Below, piece after piece: positions 50,001 through 57,588 of a DNA stretch of 64,000 bases (positions are counted from its first letter, which is position 1; each line of letters begins with the position of its first letter). The position numbers and the translations under genes were made by a program. The DNA is taken from contig NZ_PZYY01000007.1 of the NCBI RefSeq assembly GCF_003047265.1, forward strand, positions 310,001-374,000, read 5' to 3'. The notes below the pieces were generated by a model, which made no database searches, had not been told where the DNA came from, and saw only the letters and a list, made by a program, of their open reading frames with translations. The DNA comes from Nocardioides terrigena (GTDB lineage: Bacteria > Actinomycetota > Actinomycetes > Propionibacteriales > Nocardioidaceae).

Positions 50001-50810
50001 ATGAGCACCCCCGTGACCGCGGGCACCCCACTCACCGTGGGCAACACCCGCGTCAAGGAGGCTCGCAAGTTGAGCCGCCGCCCGGTCCGTTCCGAGCGGC
50101 GGCTCTTCCTTGCCGACGGCCCCAAGGCCGTCGAAGGTGCCCTGTCCACCGTGCTCGCCTCCGGGGAGAGCTGCGTGGTGGAGGTCTTCGCCACGCCCGC
50201 CGCCGAGCAGCAGTACGCCGACCTGCTGGCGACCGCCGACGTCGTCACCACCGTCGACGACCGGGCGCTCGCCTCCCTCTCCGACGCCGTCAACCCGGCC
50301 GGGGTGGTCGCCCTCTGCCGCCACCTCGACGTCCCCCTCGCGTCAGCCCTCACGGGGTCGACGGTCGCCATCTGCGCCGACGTGCGCGACCCCGGCAACG
50401 CCGGCACGGTCATCCGCACGGCCGACGCGGCCGGGGCGGGCGGCGTGGTCCTCGCCGGGAGCTCGGTCGACGCCTACAACCCCAAGACCGTCCGGGCCTC
50501 CGTGGGCAGCCTCTTCCACCTCCCCGTGGCGGTCGAGCCCGACCCCGCCGCCGCCGTGGCCGCGGCCCGGGCCGCCGGTTACACCGTGCTGGCCGCCGAC
50601 GGTGCCGGGGAGGTCGACCTCTTCGCCGCGGACCTCGGTGGTCCCACCGCCTGGCTCTTCGGCAACGAGGCCTGGGGCCTGCCCGCCGACCTGGCGGCGC
50701 TCGCCGACCACCGGGTCGCCATCCCGATCCACGGCCGGGCGGAGAGCCTCAACCTCGCGACTGCTGCCGCGGTCTGCCTCTACGCCAGCGCTCGCGCGCA
50801 GCGCGGCTGA
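50001..50810 (+). CDS. SpoU/TrmH-family RNA 2'-O-methyltransferase
   Basis: A 269-residue SPOUT methyltransferase. The N-terminal L30e-like substrate domain includes RPVRSERRLFLADGPKAVEGAL. The knotted SAM domain has motif 1 DVRDPGNAGTVIRTADAAGA, motif 2 LFGNEAWGLP and motif 3 IPIHGRAESLNLATAAAVCLY. It probably methylates 23S rRNA or tRNA ribose. The gene commonly follows rplT in actinobacteria. ATG 50001 is preferred over an in-frame start at 49977 that would overlap rplT. Confidence 0.9.
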   Translation: MSTPVTAGTPLTVGNTRVKEARKLSRRPVRSERRLFLADGPKAVEGALSTVLASGESCVVEVFATPAAEQQYADLLATADVVTTVDDRALASLSDAVNPAGVVALCRHLDVPLASALTGSTVAICADVRDPGNAGTVIRTADAAGAGGVVLAGSSVDAYNPKTVRASVGSLFHLPVAVEPDPAAAVAAARAAGYTVLAADGAGEVDLFAADLGGPTAWLFGNEAWGLPADLAALADHRVAIPIHGRAESLNLATAAAVCLYASARAQRG

Positions 50811-50825
50811 GGACCTCGTCACACC

Positions 50826-51092
50826 GTGATCCTCATCGACCCGCCCGCCGTGCCCCGCTGGGGCCGCACCTGGTCGCACCTGGCCAGCGACACGTCGTAC
50901 GACGAGCTGCACGCCTTCGCCCTCGCCCAGGGCGTCCCCGAGCGCGGCTTCGACCGTGACCACTACGACGTCCCCGCGGAGTACTACGAGGCCATGGTGG
51001 CCGCCGGGGCCGTCCCGGTGACGAGTCGCGAGCTCGTCGGCCGCCTGCGCGCCTCCGGCCTGCGACGCCCCAAGGCGGCCCGGCCCGACTAG
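50826..51092 (+). CDS. DUF4031 family protein
   Basis: An 88-residue protein with the DUF4031 pattern: MILIDPPAVPRWGRTWSHL, SDTSYDELHAFALAQGVPERGFDRDHYDVPAEYY and a short C-terminal basic tail. Histidine and aspartate residues in the DRDHYDVP stretch are conserved in the family, but function is unknown. It starts at a GTG 15 nt after the methyltransferase stop and probably belongs to the same transcript. Confidence 0.78.
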   Translation: MILIDPPAVPRWGRTWSHLASDTSYDELHAFALAQGVPERGFDRDHYDVPAEYYEAMVAAGAVPVTSRELVGRLRASGLRRPKAARPD

Positions 51093-51095
51093 GGT
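51090..51095 (+). promoter_or_regulatory. Leaderless-type -10 box for the soluble histidine kinase
   Basis: TAGGGT overlaps the DUF4031 stop codon and ends 6 nt before the GTG at 51102. Confidence 0.6.
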
Positions 51096-51101
51096 GAGCC
51101 G

Positions 51102-52175
51102 GTGCCCCGCATCGTCGAAGCCCGGCCCACGCGGCTCCAGTCGCTGGCCGACCTCTATCCCGACGGCATCCTCGGTGCCACCATCGGGGGCGAGATCACG
51201 TTCGTCAACGACCACGCCGCCCGTCTCCTGGGGACGACCGTCGACAAGGCCATGGGTGCGCGACTGGAGGACGTGCTGCTGCTCCAGGACCAGGACGGCG
51301 AGACGTGGCTGCACGTCAACCGTCCCGACCGCAGCATCTCCACCCGGACCGGCATCCCCGAGCAGTCGTGGCTCAACTCCCGCGGTGAGGAGGTCCTGAC
51401 CACCGCGCGCATGGTGCGTGAGCGGCCGCTGGCCCCGGTGGTGGGCGTGGCCATCGGGATCCGCAGCGGCCGTGGCCGGGCCCGGCTCGACCGCGAGCGC
51501 TCGGACCTCGTCGCCACGGTCGCCCACGAGCTGCGCTCCCCGTTGACGGGTGTGAAGGGCTTCGTGCAGGCGCTGCTCAACCGCTGGGACAAGCTCAACG
51601 ACGACCAGCGCAAGCTGATGCTCACCACCGTCAACGCCGACGCCGACCGGCTCGTCCGCCTGATCGCCGAGCTGCTGGACGTGGCCCGCATCGACACCGG
51701 GCGGCTGTCGCTCTACCCGCGCGGGTGCGACGCGGTCGTGCTGGCGCGACGTGTTGTCGACTCGGTCGGCGCCGGCACCAGCCGGGTCATCGAGCTCGAG
51801 GCTCCCGACGGGGTCCCCGAGATCTTCGCCGACCCCGACAAGTTCACCCAGGTCGTCACCAACCTCGTCGAGAACGCCGTCCGCCACGGGCAGGGACGGG
51901 TGACCGTGTCGCTGGCTGTGACCCCGGAGTCCTCGGACATCGAGGGGGTCCGCATCTGCGTGGACGACGAGGGTGAGGGCATCCCCGAGGAGATGCGGCG
52001 GCGGGTCTTCACCAAGTTCTGGAAGCACGGCTCCAGCGGCGGATCCGGGCTGGGCATGTACATCGTCGGCGGGCTGGCGCGCGCCCACGGTGGCTTCGTC
52101 ACGGTCACCGAGGCGGACGGCGGCGGAGCGCGCGTGGTGGTCGACTGGCCGAGCGAGGACGAGCGTCCGGACTGA
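51102..52175 (+). CDS. Cytosolic PAS-domain sensor histidine kinase (orphan)
   Basis: A 357-residue kinase without membrane spans. A PAS domain fills about residues 10-120 (DLYPDGILGATIGGEITFVNDHAARLLG). The dimerisation helix has the phosphorylated H142 in VAHELRSPLTGVKGF. The ATPase core has the N box NLVENAVRHG, G1 VDDEGEGIP, F box and G2 SGGSGLGMYI. The signal is intracellular and unknown. No response regulator is adjacent on the same strand, so it is an orphan unless it signals to the regulator at 52962. Confidence 0.87.
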   Translation: MPRIVEARPTRLQSLADLYPDGILGATIGGEITFVNDHAARLLGTTVDKAMGARLEDVLLLQDQDGETWLHVNRPDRSISTRTGIPEQSWLNSRGEEVLTTARMVRERPLAPVVGVAIGIRSGRGRARLDRERSDLVATVAHELRSPLTGVKGFVQALLNRWDKLNDDQRKLMLTTVNADADRLVRLIAELLDVARIDTGRLSLYPRGCDAVVLARRVVDSVGAGTSRVIELEAPDGVPEIFADPDKFTQVVTNLVENAVRHGQGRVTVSLAVTPESSDIEGVRICVDDEGEGIPEEMRRRVFTKFWKHGSSGGSGLGMYIVGGLARAHGGFVTVTEADGGGARVVVDWPSEDERPD

Positions 52176-52201
52176 CCCCGGGGTGAGGTGGAGCGGGTGA
52201 C

Positions 52202-52834
52202 CTACTCCGCGGCGGCCATGGTCGCGCCGAGCCCGATCATCATGACGCCGCCGGTGGCTCCCATGACGTCCAGCCGCTCGGGTCGACGGGCGAACCAGTC
52301 GCGGGCCTTGCCCGCGGCCATCGCCCACGCCGAGTCGCTGGCCACGGCCAGCACGCCGAACAGCAGTCCCAGGAGCGCGACCTGGACGCCGACGTGGCCG
52401 GCGGTGGGGTTGGTGAACTGGGGGAGGAAGGCCACGAAGAAGACGATCGTCTTCGGGTTGCTCATCCCGACGACCATCCCCGTCCACACGGCCGCACCGG
52501 GCCGCTCGGGCCTCCGCTGCCCGCTGGTCAGCGCGACCCGCGCGTCCTTGCGGTGGCGGATGGCCGAGATCCCCAGCCACACGACCCACGCGGCACCGGC
52601 GAGCTTGAGGACGGTGTACGCCGTGGCGCTGGCGGCGACCACGGCGCCCAGGCCGAGGGCGACCAGCAGCACCTGCACGAGCAGCCCCAGCGCGTTGCCG
52701 AGCACCGAGAGCAGCGCCTCCCGACGACCGACGCTCAGTGCGCGACCGATCGTGAAGAGCAGGCTCGGGCCCGGCACCTGGATGAAGAGGATCGAGGCGA
52801 GCACGAAGGCGAGCAGCTGGCTGGTGGTCGGCAC
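52202..52834 (-). CDS. LysE/RhtB-family amino-acid exporter
   Basis: A 210-residue membrane protein with six hydrophobic spans and the LysE-family N-terminus (FIQVPGPSLLFTIGRALSVGRREALLSVLGNALG). The NPKTIVFFVAFLPQF segment near residue 130 is a strong family mark. Such proteins export basic or small neutral amino acids or their derivatives. GTG at 52834 has TAGCCT 6 nt upstream on the minus strand. It is divergent from the two-component genes. Confidence 0.87.
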   Translation of the reverse strand: MPTTSQLLAFVLASILFIQVPGPSLLFTIGRALSVGRREALLSVLGNALGLLVQVLLVALGLGAVVAASATAYTVLKLAGAAWVVWLGISAIRHRKDARVALTSGQRRPERPGAAVWTGMVVGMSNPKTIVFFVAFLPQFTNPTAGHVGVQVALLGLLFGVLAVASDSAWAMAAGKARDWFARRPERLDVMGATGGVMMIGLGATMAAAE

Positions 52835-52840
52835 CCGACA

Positions 52841-52846
52841 AGGCTA
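52841..52846 (-). promoter_or_regulatory. Leaderless-type -10 box for the LysE-family gene
   Basis: AGGCTA on the plus strand reads TAGCCT on the minus strand and ends 6 nt before the GTG at 52834. Confidence 0.55.
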
Positions 52847-52949
52847 GGACCCCCGGGCCCGTCGCGCCTCCCCATATCGCGGGGCGGGCGCCGGGCCATC
52901 TGCACACAACCTTCACGAGTCGTCCCCGCCTCCCACGCCGCGGGACTCC

Positions 52950-52955
52950 TAGGGT
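52950..52955 (+). promoter_or_regulatory. Leaderless-type -10 box for the response regulator
   Basis: TAGGGT ends 6 nt before the ATG at 52962. Confidence 0.6.
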
Positions 52956-52961
52956 CGAGCC

Positions 52962-53672
52962 ATGACACGACGACGGGTGCTGGTGGTCGAGGACGAGCGG
53001 GTCATCAACGACCAGCTGGCCGAGCGGCTGCGCGCCGAGGGGTACGACGTCGCCCAGGCCTTCGACGGCCTTGCAGCGGTCCACGAGGCGCACTCGGGCG
53101 AGCCCGACGTCGTCGTCCTCGACGTGATGCTCCCCGGCCTCGACGGCCACGAGGTCTGCCGCCGCATCCAGGCGCTGCGTCCCGTGCCGGTGCTGATGCT
53201 CACCGCCCGCGACGACGAGGCCGACATCCTCGTCGGCCTCGGTGTCGGTGCCGACGACTACCTCACCAAGCCCTTCCGGATGCGCGAGGTGGTGGCCCGC
53301 GTCGCGGCGCTCGTCCGCCGGGTCGACCGCGCGGCCGAGCTGGCCGCGAGCCCGGAGCGGTCCCCGCTGGTCGTCGGCGGGCTCACCGTCGACCCCGGGC
53401 GCCGGCGCACGACCCGCGACGGCGCCGAGGTGCACCTGACGCCCACCGAGTTCGACCTGCTCGTCTGCCTGGCCCGGGAGCCGGGCCAGGTGCTCACCCG
53501 CGAGCGGTTGCTCGCCGACGTCTGGGGGTGGGCGGAGACGGGGCTCACCGGTGTCGCGACCCGCACGGTCGACAGCCACGTCAAGGCGCTGCGGCACAAG
53601 CTGGGGGCCACCTGGATCCGTACCGTCCACGGGGTCGGCTACGCCCTCGAGCCCGGGGAGCCGGCCGCGTGA
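52962..53672 (+). CDS. OmpR/PhoB-family response regulator
   Basis: A 236-residue DNA-binding regulator. The receiver domain (residues 1-120) begins RRVLVVEDERVIND with the acidic pocket, has the phosphoacceptor aspartate in VVVLDVMLPGLDGHEV (near residue 54), and the conserved lysine in DDYLTKPFRMREV. The winged-helix domain (about 140-236) includes LTPTEFDLLVCLAREPGQVLTRERLLADVWG and RTVDSHVKALRHKLG. It overlaps the kinase gene by 4 nt, so the two form a coupled system. Confidence 0.93.
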   Translation: MTRRRVLVVEDERVINDQLAERLRAEGYDVAQAFDGLAAVHEAHSGEPDVVVLDVMLPGLDGHEVCRRIQALRPVPVLMLTARDDEADILVGLGVGADDYLTKPFRMREVVARVAALVRRVDRAAELAASPERSPLVVGGLTVDPGRRRTTRDGAEVHLTPTEFDLLVCLAREPGQVLTRERLLADVWGWAETGLTGVATRTVDSHVKALRHKLGATWIRTVHGVGYALEPGEPAA

Positions 53673-56272
53673 GCCGCGCCCTCGACCCGGTGACCAGCAT
53701 CAAGGTCAAGCTGGGTGCCCTCGTTGCCGCCTCCGTCGTCGTCGCCGCCCTCCTCGCGACGCTCGGCTCGGCCGCCGGAGTGCCCGCCCTGCTGACGGTG
53801 CCCGTCGCGGTGGCGCTGGCCCTCGGCGTGACCCAGCTGCTCGCGGCCGGCATGGTGGCTCCGCTGCGCCAGATGACCGACGTCGCCCAACGGATGGCGC
53901 GCGGGGACTACTCCGGGCGGGTCCGCACGACCGCCACTGACGAGGTCGGGCGGCTCGCGGAGGCGTTCAACCAGATGGCGGCCGACCTCGAGCAGGTCGA
54001 GGCCGAGCGTCGCGACCTCATCGCGACCGTCTCCCACGAGCTGAGGACACCGCTGGCCGCCATGACCGCGGTCCTGGAGAACCTCGCCGACGGGGTGGTG
54101 CCGCCCGACCCCGAGCACCTGGCCGGCGCCCTGGCCCAGGCCGAGCGACTGCGGGACCTCGTCGCGGACCTCCTGGAGCTCTCCCGGCTCGAGGCCGGCG
54201 TGATCCGGCTCGAGCCCCGCGACGTCGTCCTGGCCGACCTCGTCGGCGACTGCGTCCGCGAGGTGACGCACGCCGGACGGACCACGTCGTACGACGTCGC
54301 GATCGCGCCCGACCTCGTCGTGGGCGCCGACCCCGCTCGCCTCCGACAGCTGCTGGTGAACGTCCTCGACAACGCGGGACGCCACAGCCCGTCCGACTCA
54401 CCGGTGCACGTGACGGCCGGGGCCGGCGATGACCACTGGTGGCTGGAGGTCGTGGACCGCGGACCCGGTGTGCCCGCCGACGACCGCGAGCGGGTCTTCC
54501 AGCGTTTCGGCACCGACGCCACCGGAGGGGGCACCGGCCTCGGCCTGGCCGTGGCCCGCTGGGTGGCCGAGCTCCACGGCGGCACCCTGCGCTTCACCGA
54601 CCCGCCCGCTGGCGCGACCGGCGCCCGGCTGCGCCTCCACGTCCCCCTCGACCTGCCCCAGGAGTCCCTCGTGCCCGCTCCCGCCGTCCCGCCCGCCCAC
54701 GCTCCCGCTCCGACCGCGACCCCGCGACCGGACGGCCCTCCCGGTCCCGTCGGGCCGCCGCAGCAGGGGATGGACGCCCTCTTCGGCTCCTTCTGGCCCG
54801 AGCCGCCCGGCTCGGCCGCCCTGCGGGTCGTCGTCGCCAGCGCGCTGGTCGGGGTCCTCGCCGGCGCCACCATGACCTTCGTGGGCCCGGGCCTGGCCTG
54901 GACGCTGGTCCTCGCGGCCGCCGGGGGAGCGGCGTACGTCGCAGCGAAGCACCGCCGGGACACGTTCGTCGTCGCGGCCACCGCGCTGGGCCTGCTGCTC
55001 GTCGTACCCCTCACCCTCCTCGACAACGCGGCGATCGCCCTGCTGTGCGTGGTCGCGGCCATCGCCGTCTTCCTGGTGGCCGTCACCCGCGCCGTCACCC
55101 TCCCCGGGTTCGTGCTGGCCGGCCTGAGCTGGCCGCTGTCGTCGCTGCGGGGACTCCCGTGGTTCGGTCGCAGCCTCCGGCTCGTGGGGACGGGGGGTCG
55201 GACCCCGGCCGTCGCCCGCACGGTCGCCCTGTCCCTGCTCGGTCTCGTGGTCTTCGGCGCCCTGTTCGCCTCGGCCGACGCCCTCTTCGCGAGCTGGGTC
55301 GACGCGGTGGTGCCCAACCTGACGTTCGGCGACCTGGTCGCCCGGGTGTTCGTGGCGTGCGCGGTCTTCGGGCTCAGCCTCGCCGGGTCGTACGCCGCCC
55401 TCAACCCGGCCCGCGTCGAGGCGCCGAGGCGGCCCGCGGACCCGCTCCCCAACCGCTTCGAGTGGCTGGTGCCGGTCCTCATCGTCGACGCCGTCTTCGT
55501 GGTCTTCCTGGCCGCCCAGGCCACGGTGTTCTTCGGGGGCCACGCCTACCTCGAGGAGACCACCGGCCTCACCTACGCCGACTACGTCCACCAGGGCTTC
55601 GGCCAGCTCACCGTGGCGACCGCCCTCACCCTGCTCGTCGTGTGGGCCGCGGCTCGCCGGGCCGGCGACACCCCGACGGACCGGCTGTGGCTGCGGCTCT
55701 CGTTGGGACTGCTGTGCGTCCTCACCCTGGTGGTGGTCGCCTCGGCCCTCTACCGGATGCACGTCTACCAGGAGGCCTACGGCTTCACCACGCTGCGCCT
55801 CGTCGTCGACGTCTTCGAGGGGTGGTTGGGGGTCGTCGTGCTCACCGTCATGGTGGCCGGTGTGCTCGGGCGGGGCCGCTGGATCCCCCGGGTCGCGCTG
55901 GTCACCGGCGCCGTCGCCACCCTGGGCCTCGCCGTCCTCAACCCCGACGCGTGGGTCGCGGAGCGCAACATCGACCGTTACGAGCAGACGGGCGACCTCG
56001 ACGTCCGCTACCTCCAGTCGCTGTCGGCCGACGCGGCACCGGTGATCGCCGAGCGTCTCCCTGAGCGGGTCGCCGCCTGTGTCCTCCAGGACCTCCCGGC
56101 CAACCAGCTCGCCGAGGAGGACCGCACGGTGTGGGGCTGGAACCTCGGCCGGGAGCGGGCGCGCGAAGCTCTCGCGGACGTGGACCTGCCCCCTCCGCCG
56201 GACGCCTCCGGCGACCCGTGCACGCCGGTCTACGAGGAATTCGGGGAGCCGTCCGGGTCCGGGGTCGGCTAG
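53669..56272 (+). CDS. Sensor histidine kinase fused to a C-terminal DUF4173/DUF4153 membrane domain
   Basis: An 867-residue protein. Residues 16-33 and 39-58 are two closely spaced membrane spans, with almost no external sensor loop. A HAMP domain (60-110) precedes the H box VSHELRTPLAAM (H123), N box NVLDNAGRHS, G1 DRGPGVP and G2 GGGTGLGLAVA, complete by about residue 325. A proline-rich linker (about 335-370) then leads into roughly nine to eleven more spans, with NRFEWLVPVLIVDAVFVVF and GLTYADYVHQGFGQLTV marking DUF4173. A 100-residue extracytosolic or cytosolic tail follows. The membrane domain after the ATPase core may be the sensor. No stop or frameshift separates the halves. Confidence 0.85.
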   Translation: MSRALDPVTSIKVKLGALVAASVVVAALLATLGSAAGVPALLTVPVAVALALGVTQLLAAGMVAPLRQMTDVAQRMARGDYSGRVRTTATDEVGRLAEAFNQMAADLEQVEAERRDLIATVSHELRTPLAAMTAVLENLADGVVPPDPEHLAGALAQAERLRDLVADLLELSRLEAGVIRLEPRDVVLADLVGDCVREVTHAGRTTSYDVAIAPDLVVGADPARLRQLLVNVLDNAGRHSPSDSPVHVTAGAGDDHWWLEVVDRGPGVPADDRERVFQRFGTDATGGGTGLGLAVARWVAELHGGTLRFTDPPAGATGARLRLHVPLDLPQESLVPAPAVPPAHAPAPTATPRPDGPPGPVGPPQQGMDALFGSFWPEPPGSAALRVVVASALVGVLAGATMTFVGPGLAWTLVLAAAGGAAYVAAKHRRDTFVVAATALGLLLVVPLTLLDNAAIALLCVVAAIAVFLVAVTRAVTLPGFVLAGLSWPLSSLRGLPWFGRSLRLVGTGGRTPAVARTVALSLLGLVVFGALFASADALFASWVDAVVPNLTFGDLVARVFVACAVFGLSLAGSYAALNPARVEAPRRPADPLPNRFEWLVPVLIVDAVFVVFLAAQATVFFGGHAYLEETTGLTYADYVHQGFGQLTVATALTLLVVWAAARRAGDTPTDRLWLRLSLGLLCVLTLVVVASALYRMHVYQEAYGFTTLRLVVDVFEGWLGVVVLTVMVAGVLGRGRWIPRVALVTGAVATLGLAVLNPDAWVAERNIDRYEQTGDLDVRYLQSLSADAAPVIAERLPERVAACVLQDLPANQLAEEDRTVWGWNLGRERAREALADVDLPPPPDASGDPCTPVYEEFGEPSGSGVG

Positions 56273-56370
56273 CATCGCGGCCATGGAGCCCCGCCTGCGA
56301 TTTCGTCGCCCCGGACCGGCCGTCGATCCGGGGGCCACGGATCTCCGGGGCGCGTCGGCCTGACCGACGC
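56270..56370 (+). CDS. Possible 26-codon leader ORF with stop-spanning hairpin before pheS
   Basis: An ATG at 56283 opens a 26-codon frame ending at 56363 (product MEPRLRFRRPGPAVDPG... rich in Arg/Pro). TAGCAT (56270-56275) ends 7 nt before it, the window's leaderless pattern. GCGTCGG (56352-56358) and CCGACGC (56364-56370) form a 7-bp hairpin across its TGA. There is a single Phe codon, so classic phenylalanine attenuation is not supported. The coordinates include the -10 box and the hairpin; the coding part is 56283-56363. Confidence 0.3.
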
Positions 56371-56435
56371 CGACCGCACAGGCCAGGCCTTCGTACGACG
56401 CCGGGTCCGGGGAGCTGCCCCGTCCGACCCACTTC

Positions 56436-56441
56436 TACAAT
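56436..56441 (+). promoter_or_regulatory. pheST promoter -10
   Basis: TACAAT is close to the sigma-70 consensus and lies 34 nt before the pheS ATG, with the AAAGGGAG ribosome site between. No convincing -35 is seen. Confidence 0.5.
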
Positions 56442-56475
56442 CGGTGCGTCCACGAAGACGTGAGGAAAGGGAGCC

Positions 56476-57573
56476 ATGTCCGGCCCCAACACCGAGTACG
56501 ACCCCGTCCAGGTCACCCCGCTCGACGCCGACCAGGTCGAGGCGATGCGCGAGGCGGCGGTGGCCGCCATCGCCGCGGCGTCCGACCTGGAGTCCCTCAA
56601 GGCCGTCCGCCTCGAGCACGTCGGCGACCGCTCGCCCCTGGCCCTCGCCAACCGCGAGATCGGCGCCCTGCCGCCGCAGGCCCGCAAGGACGCCGGCCAG
56701 CGCATCGGGCAGGCCCGCGGCGCGGTCAACAAGGCGCTGGCCGAGCGCCAGGTCCAGCTCGAGGCCGAGCACGAGGAGCGGATGCTGGTCGAGGAGACCG
56801 TCGACGTCACGCTCCCCACGGACCGGGCCCGTCGCGGCAGCCGTCACCCCATCACGCTCCAGTCCGAGCTGATCGCCGACATCTTCGTCGCCATGGGCTG
56901 GGAGATCGCCGAGGGGCCGGTCGTGGAGGCGGAGTGGCTCAACTTCGACGCCCTCAACCTCGGGCCCGACCACCCCGCGCGCACCATGCAGGACACCTTC
57001 TGGACCGAGCCCGCCGACCACCACGTCGTGCTGCGCACCCAGACCTCCCCGGTGCAGGCGCGCACCATGCTGACCCGCACGCCCCCGATCTACGTCGCCT
57101 GTCCCGGTCGCGTCTTCCGGACCGACGAGTACGACGCGACGCACAGCCCGATGTTCCACCAGGTGGAGGGCCTCGTCGTCGACGAGGGCATCACCATGGC
57201 CCACCTCAAGGGCTCGCTCGACCACCTCGCCTCGCAGCTGTTCGGCGACGGCATCGACACGCGCTTCCGCCCGTCGTACTTCCCCTTCACCGAGCCCTCG
57301 GCCGAGGTCGACGTCCGCTGCTTCGTGTGTCGGGGCGTCGACAGCGACTCCTGCCGCACCTGTCGCGGCGAGGGCTGGATCGAGTGGGGCGGCTGCGGCG
57401 TGGTCAACCCGCGCGTGCTCGTCGCCTGCGGCGTGGACCCCGAGACCTACTCGGGCTTCGCGTTCGGCATGGGCATCGACCGCAGCTTCATGTTCCGCCA
57501 CAACCTCGAGGACCTGCGACCGCTCTTCGAGGGCGACGTGCGGTTCTCGTCCGCCTTCGGGTCCGAGATCTGA
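56476..57573 (+). CDS. pheS: Phenylalanyl-tRNA synthetase alpha subunit
   Basis: PheS is the catalytic class II chain of the alpha2-beta2 enzyme that charges tRNA-Phe. The 365-residue protein has an N-terminal coiled coil (about 20-110), motif 2 [19 protein letters not shown], and motif 3 [35 protein letters not shown] is the family insert with Cys residues. It is followed 15 nt later by pheT with an AGAAGGAGG ribosome site in the gap. Confidence 0.96.
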   Translation: MSGPNTEYDPVQVTPLDADQVEAMREAAVAAIAAASDLESLKAVRLEHVGDRSPLALANREIGALPPQARKDAGQRIGQARGAVNKALAERQVQLEAEHEERMLVEETVDVTLPTDRARRGSRHPITLQSELIADIFVAMGWEIAEGPVVEAEWLNFDALNLGPDHPARTMQDTFWTEPADHHVVLRTQTSPVQARTMLTRTPPIYVACPGRVFRTDEYDATHSPMFHQVEGLVVDEGITMAHLKGSLDHLASQLFGDGIDTRFRPSYFPFTEPSAEVDVRCFVCRGVDSDSCRTCRGEGWIEWGGCGVVNPRVLVACGVDPETYSGFAFGMGIDRSFMFRHNLEDLRPLFEGDVRFSSAFGSEI

Positions 57574-57588
57574 GAAGGAGGATCAGAG

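Noticed and set aside
56273-56475. T-box element before pheS
   Set aside because: No T-box bulge (AGGGUGGNACCGCG-type) or specifier loop with a Phe codon is present.
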